Source: Trichobilharzia szidati
Taxonomy: Eukaryota; Platyhelminthes; Trematoda; Strigeidida; Schistosomatidae
Length of the DNA: 64,000 nt
Reading direction: 5' to 3'
Assembly (NCBI GenBank): GCA_944472155.2
Contig: OX235279.1
Coordinates: forward strand, 157,626,199 to 157,690,198
Shown here: positions 11,964-22,700 of the stretch, piece after piece
How positions within the stretch are numbered: position 1 is the first letter of the stretch
How the letters are laid out: the number at the start of each line of letters is the position of its first letter
Notes under the pieces: generated by a model
The model's database searches: none
Told to the model about the DNA's origin: nothing
Seen by the model: only the letters and a program-made list of their open reading frames with translations
Translations under genes and position numbers: made by a program

Positions 11964-12628
11964 ATCCGATCCTTACTCCGCATTGAAACGAACTTACTGA
12001 AGCCACATGCCTAGTTTAGTAAGCACAACCTTTATATGGAGGACACAAGCTAACTAGAAAATAGTAAGGCTCCGCCTAAATTATATGTAAGGTGAGAATA
12101 CAAAACATGTCAACAAAACGAGCAGTAAATTATTCAAGGTTATATTATATAAGGTCTGATTGCATAGATATAGGCAGGTAACACACTTACCAAGATTGTC
12201 TAGAGCATTGAAAACCACAGTAAACTTCTCAAAAAATTTATAATTAAATGTGGAGCTAGGATGAATTAGGAGAAATTGACAACTTAATTACCTAAAAATA
12301 CTTTTATGGTAAGCGACAATGTTAGCAGATGGTTTAAAGGCCAAAACGTTATCTCTAGCCGTCTGTTAGAAAAATATAAAAAATAACATTATTCAGACCT
12401 CTGCTTTGGACCGCCCAACGTGTTTTTTGTGGAAAAGAAATTGTCTATTTAGGTTGCTGATGTCAATGGTGTCGAGATCAACCTTCAAAATAATGATTAA
12501 ATGTCAAAATAATAACCTACAATGGTTATGTTATTAAAACCATTATAGACCAGATTTTTTAGCAGCTCACAACCAATCCCACCAGCTCCAACCACCAGTA
12601 CAAGTGGATATTCTGCCGTCCCGCTCAT
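1950..12628 (-). CDS. UBA2: SUMO-activating enzyme subunit 2 (UBA2), 5' seven exons, gene continues beyond left edge
   Basis: UBA2 pairs with SAE1 to adenylate SUMO, then carries it as a thioester before passing it to UBC9. Exons, read on the minus strand, are 12628-12521, 12482-12399, 12362-12292, 12255-12191, 10907-10637, 9514-9084 and 2140-1950; all have GT-AG borders and consistent phase. The start [19 protein letters not shown] is followed by the nucleotide-binding glycine motif. Exon 2 has [16 protein letters not shown], exons 4-5 give [16 protein letters not shown] with the adenylation Asp, and exon 5 has the zinc-ligand pair CYEC and the catalytic-cysteine motif [14 protein letters not shown]. 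Exon 6 is stretched by an Asn/Ser-rich insert absent from vertebrate proteins. The second zinc pair, the ubiquitin-fold domain and the nuclear tail would lie to the left of the window. Family identity is secure; the distal exons are not seen. Confidence 0.93.
2230..2930 (+). pseudogene. Penelope-like element, reverse transcriptase part (decayed)
   Basis: A plus-strand reading with stops and frame changes gives [12 protein letters not shown], then [15 protein letters not shown], then [18 protein letters not shown] and [10 protein letters not shown]. These correspond to the RT motifs of Penelope-like retroelements, with SFD..avYTtI as the first catalytic Asp and RYVGHTF in place of RYVDDTF. The Asp change and several stops make it inactive. 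The element resumes at about 5870 with its GIY-YIG part. It lies antisense to UBA2 in intron 6. Confidence 0.75.
2940..5860 (-). mobile_element. RTE-type non-LTR retrotransposon, 5' truncated, inserted in the Penelope-like element
   Basis: On the minus strand, reading from 5860, come the C-terminal half of an APE-type endonuclease ([20 protein letters not shown], later [28 protein letters not shown]), then a linker, a full RT and the C-terminal [11 protein letters not shown] region near 3400, followed by a 3' UTR to about 2940. The RT and 3' UTR recur as fragments at 9.7, 54.9, 55.8 and 62.0 kb, and the linker at 63.7 kb, so this is an abundant family here. The borders are estimated from where Penelope-like homology stops and restarts. 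Confidence 0.8.
3230..5345 (-). pseudogene. RTE reverse transcriptase (interrupted ORF)
   Basis: Two main frames remain, 4945-4031 and 3997-3419. They show the RT blocks [96 protein letters not shown] and [11 protein letters not shown]. The YADD catalytic pair is intact. A frameshift or stop after FIIDVLMD separates the two parts, and a stop after DEAVK precedes the [13 protein letters not shown] tail. A stop also interrupts the linker near 5280. It could not yield one full-length protein. Confidence 0.85.
5870..6645 (+). pseudogene. Penelope-like element, linker and GIY-YIG endonuclease part (decayed)
   Basis: A plus-strand reading gives [20 protein letters not shown], then [20 protein letters not shown], then [49 protein letters not shown] and [12 protein letters not shown]. 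This is the typical Penelope-like GIY-YIG order (NIIYKI...CIGQ, HExxAxxR, FEAW, INRHIDI). The GIY/YIG tyrosine-glycine core is altered to CIG, and one stop follows HGHQFD. Together with 2230-2930 it forms one element split by the RTE insertion. Confidence 0.8.
6650..8635. other. Intron 6 DNA, no recognisable gene
   Basis: No reading frame of interest is present on either strand. The sequence at about 6750-7650 has the look of an old dispersed repeat, but I found no second copy in this window and no coding relic. Confidence 0.5.
8638..8935. repeat. Dispersed ~300 bp repeat, copy 2
   Basis: This is the direct-orientation partner of 500-815, sharing aatccgaaaggatcgaatgg and the caaccatgggaacgcagc block. 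It ends about 150 bp before UBA2 exon 6. The family is unknown. Confidence 0.7.
9084..9514 (-). CDS. UBA2: UBA2 exon 6 (catalytic cysteine half-domain with low-complexity insert)
   Basis: The exon is 431 nt and phase-compatible with both neighbours. It starts with the acidic run [20 protein letters not shown], which has the same spacing as in vertebrate UBA2. A long Asn/Ser/His-rich insert follows, then [11 protein letters not shown] and [20 protein letters not shown], matching the helix that ends LxxMxxLW in the family. An ATG at 9528 opens the same frame but lies in the intron before the tttag acceptor. Confidence 0.9.
9735..10190 (-). mobile_element. RTE 3' end fragment in UBA2 intron 5
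   Basis: The sequence resembles the RTE 3' part at 2970-3420 in the same orientation. Shared elements are acagaactttgca near the start, cactgagaacgattttgagc, ttggttcgtagcatccc and the block around the RLRWLGH codons near 10150. It is diverged and non-coding. Confidence 0.6.
10637..10907 (-). CDS. UBA2: UBA2 exon 5 (catalytic cysteine and first zinc ligand pair)
   Basis: The exon is 271 nt, with acceptor ctgacag and donor gtaaga. It encodes [20 protein letters not shown], then the CYEC zinc-ligand pair, then [14 protein letters not shown], whose first Cys is the SUMO thioester site in this family. It ends YLF plus two bases that join exon 6 to give YLFNQLFG, the expected family sequence. Confidence 0.93.
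11620..11967 (+). mobile_element. Family B non-LTR 3' end with ATT tail, UBA2 intron 4
   Basis: The fragment ends tgttttggaataaagcaaat followed by about ten ATT units (11926-11961). The same terminal motif closes the B copies at 18283 (complement), 29719 and 49793. Only the 3' end is present, as expected for a 5'-truncated insertion. Confidence 0.7.
11926..11961 (+). repeat. (ATT)n microsatellite tail
   Basis: This is a run of perfect ATT units directly after the family B terminal motif, so it is the element's 3' tail and not an independent microsatellite. Confidence 0.85.
12191..12628 (-). CDS. UBA2: UBA2 exons 1-4 with three micro-introns
   Basis: Exon 1 (12521-12628, 108 nt) starts at the ATG of MSGTAEYP. 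Exon 2 is 12399-12482 (84 nt), exon 3 is 12292-12362 (71 nt) and exon 4 is 12191-12255 (65 nt). The introns between them are 38, 36 and 36 nt, all GT...AG. Very short 5' introns followed by long ones are a known habit of schistosome genes. The joined frame gives the ATP-binding GAGGIGCE motif, then [14 protein letters not shown] across the first junction, which confirms the splice choice. Confidence 0.9.
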
Positions 12629-13155
12629 TTTTAAATGACGTGAACGGTCACACCTGAATGACAAACCTCAATTCACGGTATTCCAATATCCACTATCCTA
12701 TGATTTCCTTAAGTAAACCTACTAAATGCTTGACGCTTGTTTGATGAGGTTTTGTGGGGATGGTGATCTGTTGAGAGATTCGAATGCTACAGTGTAGATG
12801 AGAACAGTAAAGGAAGAGGAAACTAGAAATCATTCCAGGAACCTCTGGGACTTCCAAGAGACATGAAGGTTTGCAGACAAGATGAAAACATGCTGTATAA
12901 AACCAAAAACCAATATATATAGAGCATTTAACACTATTTTCTTGTCTTCCTTTCAGAAAAACACCCAGGGGTCCATTCTGTGGAGCAAGAGGCACAACTT
13001 CTATCAAGACTTGATATCAGCGATGACAAATAGACTGTCTTTGTGAGGGCTTTGCACGCGTACTCTGATTTCTGTTACCGTACAAAGTACACGCTCATAC
13101 GGAGCTCACGTTCCGCTTTCCCTCCCTGTGTGACTGTTGCTCATTTTTTGCAATA

Positions 13156-13935
13156 CTAGTAAATGTGATGTTGAATGAATGGTAGGTATGCAGGTGAATA
13201 AGTAGTCAAAGTTTTACGTGGGAAGTCCACGGCCTGGTCATTGTCCAGTAGGTAAAGTCTGGCAAAGTGCTTGCTAAACAGTTCACAGATCACCTCGGTA
13301 TTCCCATATGCAATGCCGTCTAAGTATATTATTTTTGGATAGGCAGTTTTGGAGTTTGTTGTCCTAATTTTGGAAAGTTTCAATATTTCTCCTGGGTTGT
13401 GTGGTGTCCTGCATTTCTTTGTTTCTGAGGTTTATATTTTTCAAATCTAGAATTTCAGTTAAAAGGGACGTAATAGCAATTATTGATGACTAGTCATGAT
13501 ATCTGTAGTATTTTATTGAGTGCTCTCGTAGATTTCTCCTTTAGGATGTGGGAATATAATCGCTTTTGGGGAATTTGAAGCTAGGAATCTTCTCAGGTGC
13601 AATGACATCATCAACTGAGTTAATATTGTGATAAAAATTGTTAAGAACTGCCTCTAAGGACTCATTCGGAAACTACGGGTCCAATTTGAGTATCTAATTA
13701 GATGCTGATACAAGTCCCAGTCAAGATGAGTGTACAATCTTATAGGTGTCTGGTCAGCTTCATTCCTGCGTTTTGTTTCGGGAAAAATGTTAAAAGAACA
13801 CAGTGCTATTTTATGCTCACTACCTTGAAATTCATGTCACACATGTACTCTAGATGGTGTTATGTTGTTCGCGAAAATAAAGTCTAGGATATTTGTGGAT
13901 CTTGTGGGGCGTCGATACACACAAACCAAAAGCAT
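13156..13935 (-). pseudogene. Decayed Jockey/CR1-type non-LTR fragment (endonuclease C terminus and linker)
   Basis: Reading the minus strand through frameshifts gives RPTRSTNILDFIFANNITPS, then GSEHKIALCSF, which is the end of an APE endonuclease (NxLDLxF and SDH motifs, with D replaced by E). A Lys-rich linker follows, then TAYPKIIYLDGIAYGNTEVI leading into CELFSKHFA. The last block aligns with MCELFNETFA of element C and ISELLNEWF of element E. Nothing of the RT itself is preserved. It lies just upstream of UBA2. Confidence 0.6.
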
Positions 13936-13939
13936 AGGT

Positions 13940-16590
13940 TTATTTCCGAGACCTTTTATTTTGACCCAGATCCATTAAATGAGGTTTGATCAAATTGGGT
14001 TCCTGAACTGGGTCGCACTCATCATTTGTACGCAGTGAATTAGTGTTCTACTCACACAGACTCTGTGTGTGTTACAAACCAAAATGATTGTAGCTGTCAA
14101 ATATTAGGCTCTCATTTGAAATTGCACTTTCAACAAAATGAGCGATAGAGTGTTTTAAATGATAGTATACAGTTGCGATGTATAATGCTAACCATATTGG
14201 TGTTACCATGGAAGCTATGACACTTCAAATGAAAATATAGCTCTTCTGAATCACTGGTATTGTTGTTGCGTTTTATTCCATCAGGGCAACCGGACTTTGA
14301 GCAAGAGAAGAATACGAATAAGAGAGCAGGTGTTAGCTTCAATAATGGCCTAGGTAGTTAAGACAAACCTGAATACAATAGTACTTAGATAAATTATTGT
14401 GTAGTATAAAAGTCATAGTTTAGTGGAAGGCGGCTCCACAGATCTGAAAGGTCGGAACCTGTAGAACACGCTGAACTGTTAGATGTTTCACGAATCTCCG
14501 TAGGGTTCACAGGGGAGTATCTTGACAAGAAGCTGAGCAGGCTTGTAGATGTTAGGAACTTAGATCCGTACAATCGTAATTGTTTTGTTTTCTTTCATAT
14601 TAAGGATCTAGACTTTTGTTTTTATTCTCGAGCTGTCAAAATTTCATTTTTCTGCCTCACAGATTAGAGCGATTCACGTTTGTGACCACTACCAAATCTG
14701 CTGGCCAGCATAAGCCACTCTCTCCAGTTTTTTGGTGTCAAACTCTGGGATATTTTGCAGTAAATAGAGTTACAGCGTTGTGTCACCTTGAGCCTGTCCC
14801 AGTCGTACAGTACGCAACTAAAGTTTTGTAACATATGTATAAAGTGGGTATCTGAACTCTTACCTAGGGTCCTTAGTCGAGCAGGAATTAGGGCAGCATT
14901 CAAGCCCACAGGCTCATTCTGGGATAAGCACTGTGAACTAAGTTTCTGATCCTGTCCTCAATACAAAGTTATCAAAAGCTAGTTGACTACGCTGCCTGAA
15001 AGAGAAAGACTATTTCCATGACTGCCCATTGGTTCCTCGTCCAGATCTAAGAATTTTAAGGTCCCAGCTCCGAAGACTCTCAGTCTATAGATATCGAGGC
15101 TGACGCTACTGGCAGGAGACTAATCGCAGCAACTCAGAATACTATTTGCAGAAACCGACTGGAGAATATCTGAAGACGGAGGACTGTTTATATCTCCCAT
15201 GACAGTAAACAAGGGTTACTACGGTACGAGACCCACAATTAGGCATCAGAATAATTCACAAAAGTACTTCTAATCGTCTTTCCCTAGTATTCTGCAAAAC
15301 GGCAAATAATAAGACTGCGGCTGCTATCGCTGCCTCCCAAGAAATGGGGACCACACTGAATGCGAAGTCATAGTGATTTAAAACCAATTCATTATGATAC
15401 CCGCCCCTCAATGCTGACCAGCACTGACAACTCCCATCTCCTCCCAATGCTATCTTTCCTGCGCCACCCTCGGGAGCCCAACACACCATTTCCCGTTCAC
15501 ATCCCCCTCGAGCGTTTGCCAGGTATGTGATATCACTCAGTGTTCTTCTCAGTGTGTGCTTCGTACGTCATCATATTTATCAGCCCATAGGTTCTCGACC
15601 AGTTCCTTTCTGGGGTTCGTAGTTGCTAATTATTACTGGGCATCCGGCCTTCAACACAGAAAGGGCCAAGGCACACGTTGACAAGAGTCAATAGCGGCCT
15701 GTCGAGAACGCTTTTCGTGACGCGCCAAATATATAACACGGCTGATTAGCTGTTGCCACAAATCCTTATCTATCCGTACATTGTAATGACGGTTCTCTTA
15801 ATCATTTCAACGGTCTCAGTTAGCTACCACCGAAAATAAACCTTGTGTATTATTTTCGATATCACAGTGATTTTACTGATGTTTTCCTCTGAATTTGTCA
15901 GATCATAAGCAGTCTCAGATGTAAGTTTGATAACAGATGCATTTACCCCTTTCATTCGCCGATAGGCGTGTAAATAAGTATCACACATCTCGGTTCTGTA
16001 TTCACATCCGTGGTTGTAGACAGTTTTCGCCGTCCCAACTTCAGATTTGTTCTCCCTGTGGTACATATGATATCCTGAAAGGCAACCAGTTTATTTCGCT
16101 CCACAGAAGCAAATCGCTGGATCATTACGGCCTCACACGTATATATACATATGTATACATATTTGGAGATAGGTGTGAATTCGGAACCCGACTCCATCAA
16201 ACGGTGTTATATCATTGTAAAACTGAACCGAATGTCTTGAAGAAAACAGTACTAATTGGGGCACTGTTATCCTACTCGTGCGACTGTACGAGGGTTATGG
16301 AGGCTTGTCTCCATCTGTTAATGCGTTTCTTAAGGCGGACCAAAAATCTCTAGTTGATTCTGTCCACAGACCACTTTTATGGAACTCCGTTATGACTAAA
16401 AATCTAACATTATTTGTCTTCGTGTCGCATTTAAGATGCCCTGGAATCCCAACTGAGGTTTACGTTATATTTCCGTCGGGGTGGCCCTCGAGTGGAACCT
16501 GAATTGCACATTTTTACAGGATGGGGTCGCTGGCCCCATGCTCAAACTTTCCTCTTTGTCAGACTTATTTCTGGCTTAGCAAGGTAATGG
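13940..16590. other. Intergenic DNA without recognisable gene
   Basis: Several short frames exist, but none carries a known motif. The piece at about 15240-15750 is noticeably more GC-rich than its surroundings and may be an unrecognised repeat or LTR. I cannot support a call. Confidence 0.45.
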
Positions 16591-16593
16591 AGT

Positions 16594-16665
16594 GCGTCGG
16601 CCGGGGATTGAATACCGGACCATGTGCATGGTCGGCGAGCACCCAAACTCCCGTACCACCGACGC
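16594..16665 (-). ncRNA. tRNA-like 72-nt sequence, possible SINE head or tRNA pseudogene
   Basis: On the minus strand the 72 nt open with GCGTCGG and close with CCGACGC, a perfect seven-pair acceptor stem. A D-arm-like GTAC...GTGC follows, then a GACCA...TGGTC anticodon-like stem, and a TTCAATC loop that fits the T-loop consensus. The T stem is imperfect and no CCA is encoded. The sequence runs straight into other repeat-like DNA, which favours a tRNA-derived SINE over a working tRNA gene. Confidence 0.4.
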
Positions 16666-16828
16666 ACCCGAGAACACAAACTGGCTGTAAAAAGAATATG
16701 TATTCTTTCATTTCGGTGCATGTAGATGATTACGGTAACTGGATATTTTCATCTCTCTTTCATCTGGATATGCAATACCGAAAGTTTCCATTGAGTACGA
16801 TCACTATTGTTACACATCCTGAAAACTC

Positions 16829-17657
16829 TTTATCAGCTGTCACAGGAGATTTCAATACCTGTGACTGTTCTTTTCTTGAATAATTAGGTCATGTCAATAT
16901 TATCAAATTCCCAACTCGACTTGGTTAAATGCTGGATCTAGTATTTACTAATGATGCGGAAATATATGAAGCACGCAGATCTGCTCCTTTAATGAATTCT
17001 GATCATTGTATTATTCGGATATTACGCAAGATATATAGCAGATATCACTCTAATATCCCCTCGAATCTCTCCAGAAAAACACAACAAAGATGTTACTCAC
17101 AAGAAAACATGCTCAAACTAAGATGTATGTTAAATGACACAAACTGGGATCTTTTCACTGAACACACACTGGATGGTACTATTTTCAATCTGACTGACTA
17201 TCTTAAATTCTGCCTTGATGTATTCTGTCCAAAACAGATACTTTTCAAAAGAATGGACCATTTCTCTTCCCCTCATCTCAAAAAGCCTCGAAGAGAAAAA
17301 GAGAGACTGTACAAGACTAAGGATAACGCTGGTCTTAGGAGGATAAATATCCAAATTTAATCCGAAATCAAGAGGATAACAGTATTTATAATCAAAGAAT
17401 TTTGTCATGTAAAACTCCTGGGAACATGTGGAAGCTTTTCAAAGAAATTACAGGTTGTGGTAAGCATAGTTCTTGTTCTCCCTCTATTGATGTAAACACT
17501 CTTAATAGATCTTCTATCTGCCCTCCTAATGTACCTTTTAGCTTCAATGTAACAAATAACATGACCAGTGACTTTCATAGTTTTAAAACTTCTGATGTTC
17601 TTAAATGTTTAAAATCTCTTAAACCTTCCCAGTGTCTAGGTCTTGATGGTATACCTG
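16829..17657 (+). pseudogene. Family B non-LTR fragment: endonuclease end to RT block 1
   Basis: The plus-strand reading runs LSAVTGDFNTCDCSFLE, then MLDLVFTNDAEIYEARRSAP, NSDHCIIRILRKIYS, then a linker, then TPGNMWKLFKEITG and CLKSLKPSQCLGLDGIPA. The matching minus-strand copy at 36944-38290 has GDFNSCDRSF, LDLVFINDVG, NSDHCII, TPSSLWKLFKEIT and LKPSQSLGPDGVPA. Stops follow SFLE and NIQI. The fragment is cut exactly at the outer edge of the large inverted repeat, directly after GIPA. Confidence 0.8.
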
Positions 17658-18233
17658 CTGTCAAGGAACCTAGCCCTTAGTTCCTGTTGTAAGGAAGACG
17701 CTTTGAACCGATAATGACTATGTATTTGTCCAAACTTTAAATCCAAAACACCAGTATTCCCTGAACGAATTTATATTGTTTGGCAATTAAAGCAAGACAA
17801 AATATAAATTTTTTATACATGTTCTTTCCGCCTTCTTCCAACTTGCACGCGATCGTACCATTCGCGCCTTCGAGTTGCCCACCAATGGCTGCCAGTTCCA
17901 ATAAACAAACGTTCAATGTTCACGTCCATTGACACTCCCCGGCAAAAAAGGGTCCATCCCTTTTTTCCACAGCGGCGGTATCCTTGAACTGAACTGCCCA
18001 TGCGAGAACCTGGGCCAATCGGGACTAGGCTAAAATGGAAAAGCAAGACAAAAAAGCCCAACACACAACAAGGATACCACATCACACCGACACGCTCTCC
18101 CCGGCGAGTGGGATCTACGCTCTCTGTCGACAGTAGCACCACTGATCTGGTCCACGAAGTATTGGTTGCTTCATACCACCCTAGCACAATCCTCTCCCCG
18201 GCGTATCCAATCGCGTACGCTGACTCTAACACT
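17658..18233 (-). mobile_element. BEL/Pao-like LTR or 5' leader sequence, left arm
   Basis: The first 220 bp match 40681-40880, which lies next to a BEL-type gag gene, and the following ~80 bp match 48154-48235. On the minus strand the block may start tgttag near 18233. Two candidate ends exist: a TG...CA unit of about 576 bp (18233-17659), or a shorter LTR ending near aactggca at 17890 followed by leader sequence. A TATA-like tataaaaaa lies near 17810 on the minus strand. I cannot fix the LTR borders without intact copies. Confidence 0.55.
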
Positions 18234-18269
18234 ACTTGATTCGTTCACAAGTTTAGAAGCGACTTCAGA

Positions 18270-19395
18270 AGTACTTAATAATAATAATTTGCTTTATTCC
18301 AAAAACAGTACTAATGATACAGCAAGGAATTTTCAGCATTCAGTACAATATTGCATTTAATTTACTCAAAAACGACAACAACAAAAAATAAATAAACGAA
18401 ATAATCATTACATAATAATGATAACAAAACGTTTTTATAGCAGCTATTTAGCAAATTACTGTAAGCAGTACGGAGAAAAATACGCATAAAGTATAAAATT
18501 ATAGTAATAATAGTAATAACAACTAAAATAAAGATAGCAAAGTTATAATTAAACGATAGAAAGGGTGACACCATAAAATTACAGAAAGATGAACAATGAA
18601 AGGGTCGATTCACTATGCTAATTACATATTAACTTATACGTTTCACGTCTGACAGAGTCTTCAACACATAAAATACGGGCTAAATACGGTATTGTAGAAT
18701 TTTTGTACTTAGTGGTATGAGCATATAATTTCTTATATGACTTCTCGTCCTACCTGATGAGATACAAGAGGATAGTTGTGAGTAAAGAGGGTGCAGAGGG
18801 TCTGACAGTACGGCCTTTGCCCACGTTGTACAGGAATTTACGTGTCTCTCGACTATAGTATTGACAAGCTCACGCAGTGGCAAACCACAAGCCCTACTCA
18901 CAGCATTTAATACCCTTCGTAATATAACATAGTCTTTTTTAAGAAGCCCAGGGAAGATTAATGGAGAACAATAGAGTACAATGGGTAAAATACAGGTGTT
19001 TAAAAATTGCAGAACTAAAGGTCGGTTGATACCTGATTGTCTTAACTTTTTAATGTAGAGATCAATAACATGTAGGATGACCATGAAAGGTCAGAGGAAA
19101 GAACTAATCCAAGGTATTTAATGCTTGACTTGGTTTCAATTTCTGTGCCATCTATGCTACAGGCATCATGGGAACTAACTAGTTCATGTATGTCACGTCG
19201 ATGCTTGAAAGTAAAGTTAAATGCCTGACATTTGGAAGGATTTAACATAAGACCATTTGACTTAGACCACTTGCTGATGTCCAACAGAAAGCTATTAAGT
19301 TTGAAGCAGTCAGACTCAGAAGTGATAGGCAGTGATACAGTCAGGTCATCAGCATATTTGACAAAATTAGTTTCGTTTAAATGAGGCAGGTCCAA
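18270..19395 (-). pseudogene. Family B non-LTR 3' part (RT catalytic block onwards), left arm
   Basis: The minus-strand frames 19395-19042 and 19084-18680 give LPHLNETNFVKYADDLTVSL, NPSKCQAFNF, IKYLGLVLSSDLSW, then a frame change and LRQSGINRPLVLQFLNTCIL. The copy starts just before YADD, so the front half of the RT is missing. It ends at the ggaataaagcaaat motif and ATT tail at 18283. Confidence 0.8.
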
Positions 19396-19779
19396 TATCC
19401 AATATCGTTTTTACGAGCTAGTATAAACCAATTTGATTTCTTTGTGCTCGCCTCTTGATTGTGAGGTAGAGGTTCCTGATCTTCGGTAAACGTCTGCGTA
19501 GCTCGTCCCGCCACTCGACTGCCGTAACTTTGGTTGACTCCAAAAGGAGTATTGCAGGAATTAATTATATGCGGTTTGTAGTATGAGGTGTGTTAAGACT
19601 GTTACTACTGTGAATGGAGTTGATCCTTTCACCAGTTGGTCCTTCGGTATCGTCGTCAATAGAAAAGAGATAATAATAATGATAATAATAATGGATATAA
19701 TTAGTGAAGGTATTCAGACTAACGGACAGAAAAAGAATAAGAAAGCGTAACAACCGTCAGTCAACCGGTATATATATAT

Positions 19780-22700
19780 ACCAGTAATAATGATAATAAT
19801 AATAGGTGTAGTTAAAGCTGTCAGGAGAGTAAGACGGAAGAGAATGTGAAGAAGTAAAACGACCAATTTAATTGTCTACCTTCGAATGGTGTATGCGATT
19901 TTAAGGGGACAGGCCATTTGGATGAAGTCCTTGTGTCGCTGCATGGTTGTCCAGCCTTCGCTTAAAGGCGTCCACAGATGGTGCCATAGCTACATATGCT
20001 GGTAAGGAATTCCAGGGACGGCAAACCAGCAGGGAAAAGAAGTGGGAGCGCACCCGGGTCCTTGCCCTCTGATGAGCTATCCTTCTAGGATTTCCACGAG
20101 GGAGTCTATACCTACTCAATGGCAGAACACCTTTGTTTGGGTGATACTGGTTATTCGTTATTTTGTAGGCAGTAATTAAATCCACCCTAAGACGACGGTA
20201 ACTAAGTGTGAATAGGCCTAATTTCTTCAGCCTTTCATCGTATGGTTTATTTCGGAGACCGACCACTCCTTTTGTTGCCCGTCGTTGGACTCTCTCCAAG
20301 AGGTTGGCGTCTTTTTTAAGCTGTGGGGGTGCAATGATATTATGCACTTCAAGGTGCGGTCTGACATATGTTTTATACAGCCTTAGAAAGAGCTCAGGAG
20401 TGAGTGCACCTAATTGTCTATGTGTAAAGTGTATGACCGCATATGCCCTCGCTACATCCCCGGTGTAATTTACGTTTGTGTCCATTTTCTCCGTTGGAAC
20501 TAGACCTAAGTCACGTTCCGACGTTGAGCAGGACAAGCTTTCATTGCACAGGGTGTAACTTGCATTCTGCAGTCTACAGGTGCGTAACTTCACTACTTTG
20601 CACTTTTTCAGGTTGAAAGTCATGCCACTGGCTACCGCCCAGTCTTCCAGAAGCCTTAGATCTGCCTGCAGTCTATCTGAGTCCTGCGGATACTTTATCG
20701 CCCTCCATATCTTCACATCATCAGCGTATAGAAGAGTCGGGCAGCTTAGACGGCATGGTAGATCATTGATAAAAATCAAGAACATCAGTGGTCCCAGGAT
20801 AGAACCCTGCGACACTCCTGATGACGAGCTGTGCCAAGATGATCGGACTCGATTGACCTTGGTGCAAAATTGCCTTTCAGTTAGGTAGTCCTTCAACCAT
20901 GACAGAAGTGGTTTACCTAAACCTACCTGGCTTATTTTGTGTAGGAGAAGGTCATGGTGAACAGTGTCAAATGCCTTCTCAAAGTCTACAAAGATCACAT
21001 GGACTGGAACATTCATATCCCAGCATGATGTCCAGTCGTCCCAAGCTGATAATAAGTAAGTGACGCAGGATCTCCCTTTCCTGAAACCGTGTTGGGCTTC
21101 ATGGAGTATTTTAGACCTATCCAGATATTCCCTGATGTGGTCATCAATAATACTTTCCAGTACTTTCGATACCACTGGGAGTAGAGCTACTGGTCTATAA
21201 CTGGTGGGATTTTGCCTATCCCCACCCTTGAAGATTGGAGAAAGGATGCTTCTTTTTCATTCCCTTAGCAGTTTCCCCGATTCCATGGAGTGTTGGAACA
21301 AGTTGCATGAAGGCCTACAGAGAGCTTCGGCGCACTGTTTCAGAACAGATGGCCTGATGTCATCACAACCTGGGGACTTCCCAGGTATGAGTCGCTGCAG
21401 CTTTCTCAGTACTATTGCAGCGTTTATTTAGGGGGTGGCTATTTGGTCTTCCTCCTGTGAAATAGTGATGCCACCATTTTGGTCCGTAACGGTAATACCC
21501 ACATTGCTGTTTAGCTGTTTGGCGAAGGCTAAACTAAATGTTTCAGCCATCTCCAGGCTAGTGAGATATTGACCGTTTTGGCCTACTAAGGCGCATGCCC
21601 CCCTGGTTGGTTGCTTTCCTTTCCGACATGAATCGGTACAAATTCTTCGGATTTGCCAGGAGTTTTTTTAGCAAGGTTAGCCTGGAATGACCTTCTGTCC
21701 CTCCTGACTCTTGCATTGCACCGGTTCCTGAGTTCCAGGTATGCATCAGGGTCGATCTGGCTTTTAGATACGCGCCACGTAAACCAAGCCTTCCGCTTTG
21801 CTTGCGGAATACGCAGCGTGCCTCTCTTTAACCATGATGACTTTCTTTTGGGCTGTGTTGTGACTAAAGGGACGGTATCCGAGATTACTGCATGAATAAT
21901 CTTTTTTACCGCTTCCCAGTGTTCATCCACAGACAGCTCATCCCATGCTTAGGGCCAGTCTGCATTGGACAAGAGCCTCCGCATTTCAGCATAGTCATCC
22001 TTGCTATAACACAGACATGGCTGCGTAGCGTCCCACTGCAAATGCTCACGGAGAACGAGGTCGAAACCTATGACTGCATGGTCACTACTTCCTAGAGGAG
22101 TCGTGATCTGGACCTTTTCGACAAGTAGTTGGTCACTAGTTAGAATGTAGTCTAGTTTTGATGACTTTCCACTAGGGCTCCAACGTTCTCAGCCAGTCCC
22201 GTGTTCCGAATAGCTTGCAGTAGATTTCGGCCGAATTTTCCCTTAGCATACCTCGAGCCAAGGTTCAGTGATGGGGCATTGAAATCTCCAGCAATGGTGA
22301 TTTGGCCATAGCCCAAGTCTCGTATCCCTGTGATAGGGCTGTGCAGTAGCTGATTGTGCTCTGCCCCACAGGTGGGAGATCGGTAGATGCCACCAAGTAA
22401 ATGCTTGATGTGGCCAACGGTGAAATGACACCATATGGAGTCTGGGAGTTCAATAAGTGGTTGGTCCGTTGCACGCACACATTTAAGCTGCCTATCAAAG
22501 TATATGGCAACTCCCCCTCCTTCCTTATTATCCCTGTCTCTCCTGACCAGAACCATATCACCTATACTGATTTCATTATCGGCGATAGTGGGGGTTAGCC
22601 ATGTTTCGGTGAGAATGATCATTTTCAGTAGTAGGTGTGCTTGGAGATTTCGGAGTTCACCTATTTTTCCTCTCACATTGCTATATAGGCAGCTGACAGT

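Larger units (their letters stand above)
17658..22456 (+). repeat. Large inverted repeat, left arm
   Basis: This arm is the reverse complement of 25544-30342: position x pairs with 48000 minus x throughout, so the 4799 bp contain no indel. By reading I found four mismatches (20152, 20313, 21815 and 22342 against 27848, 27687, 26185 and 25658). From the outside inwards it holds BEL-like 5' sequence, a B 3' end and a broken D element. Stop codons in D are shared by both arms, so the duplication followed D's decay. Confidence 0.97.

Noticed and set aside
11659..12006. 115-codon frame with a polyAsn run
   Set aside because: The Asn run is the antisense of the ATT tail of a family B element in a UBA2 intron.
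16594..16665. Functional tRNA gene
   Set aside because: The T stem is imperfect and the anticodon loop has an unusual size; a SINE head or pseudogene fits better.
17813..18232. 139-codon frame (minus; mirrored at 29768-30187 plus)
   Set aside because: It lies wholly in the BEL-like LTR/leader sequence and has no family motif; its presence in both arms only reflects the inverted repeat.
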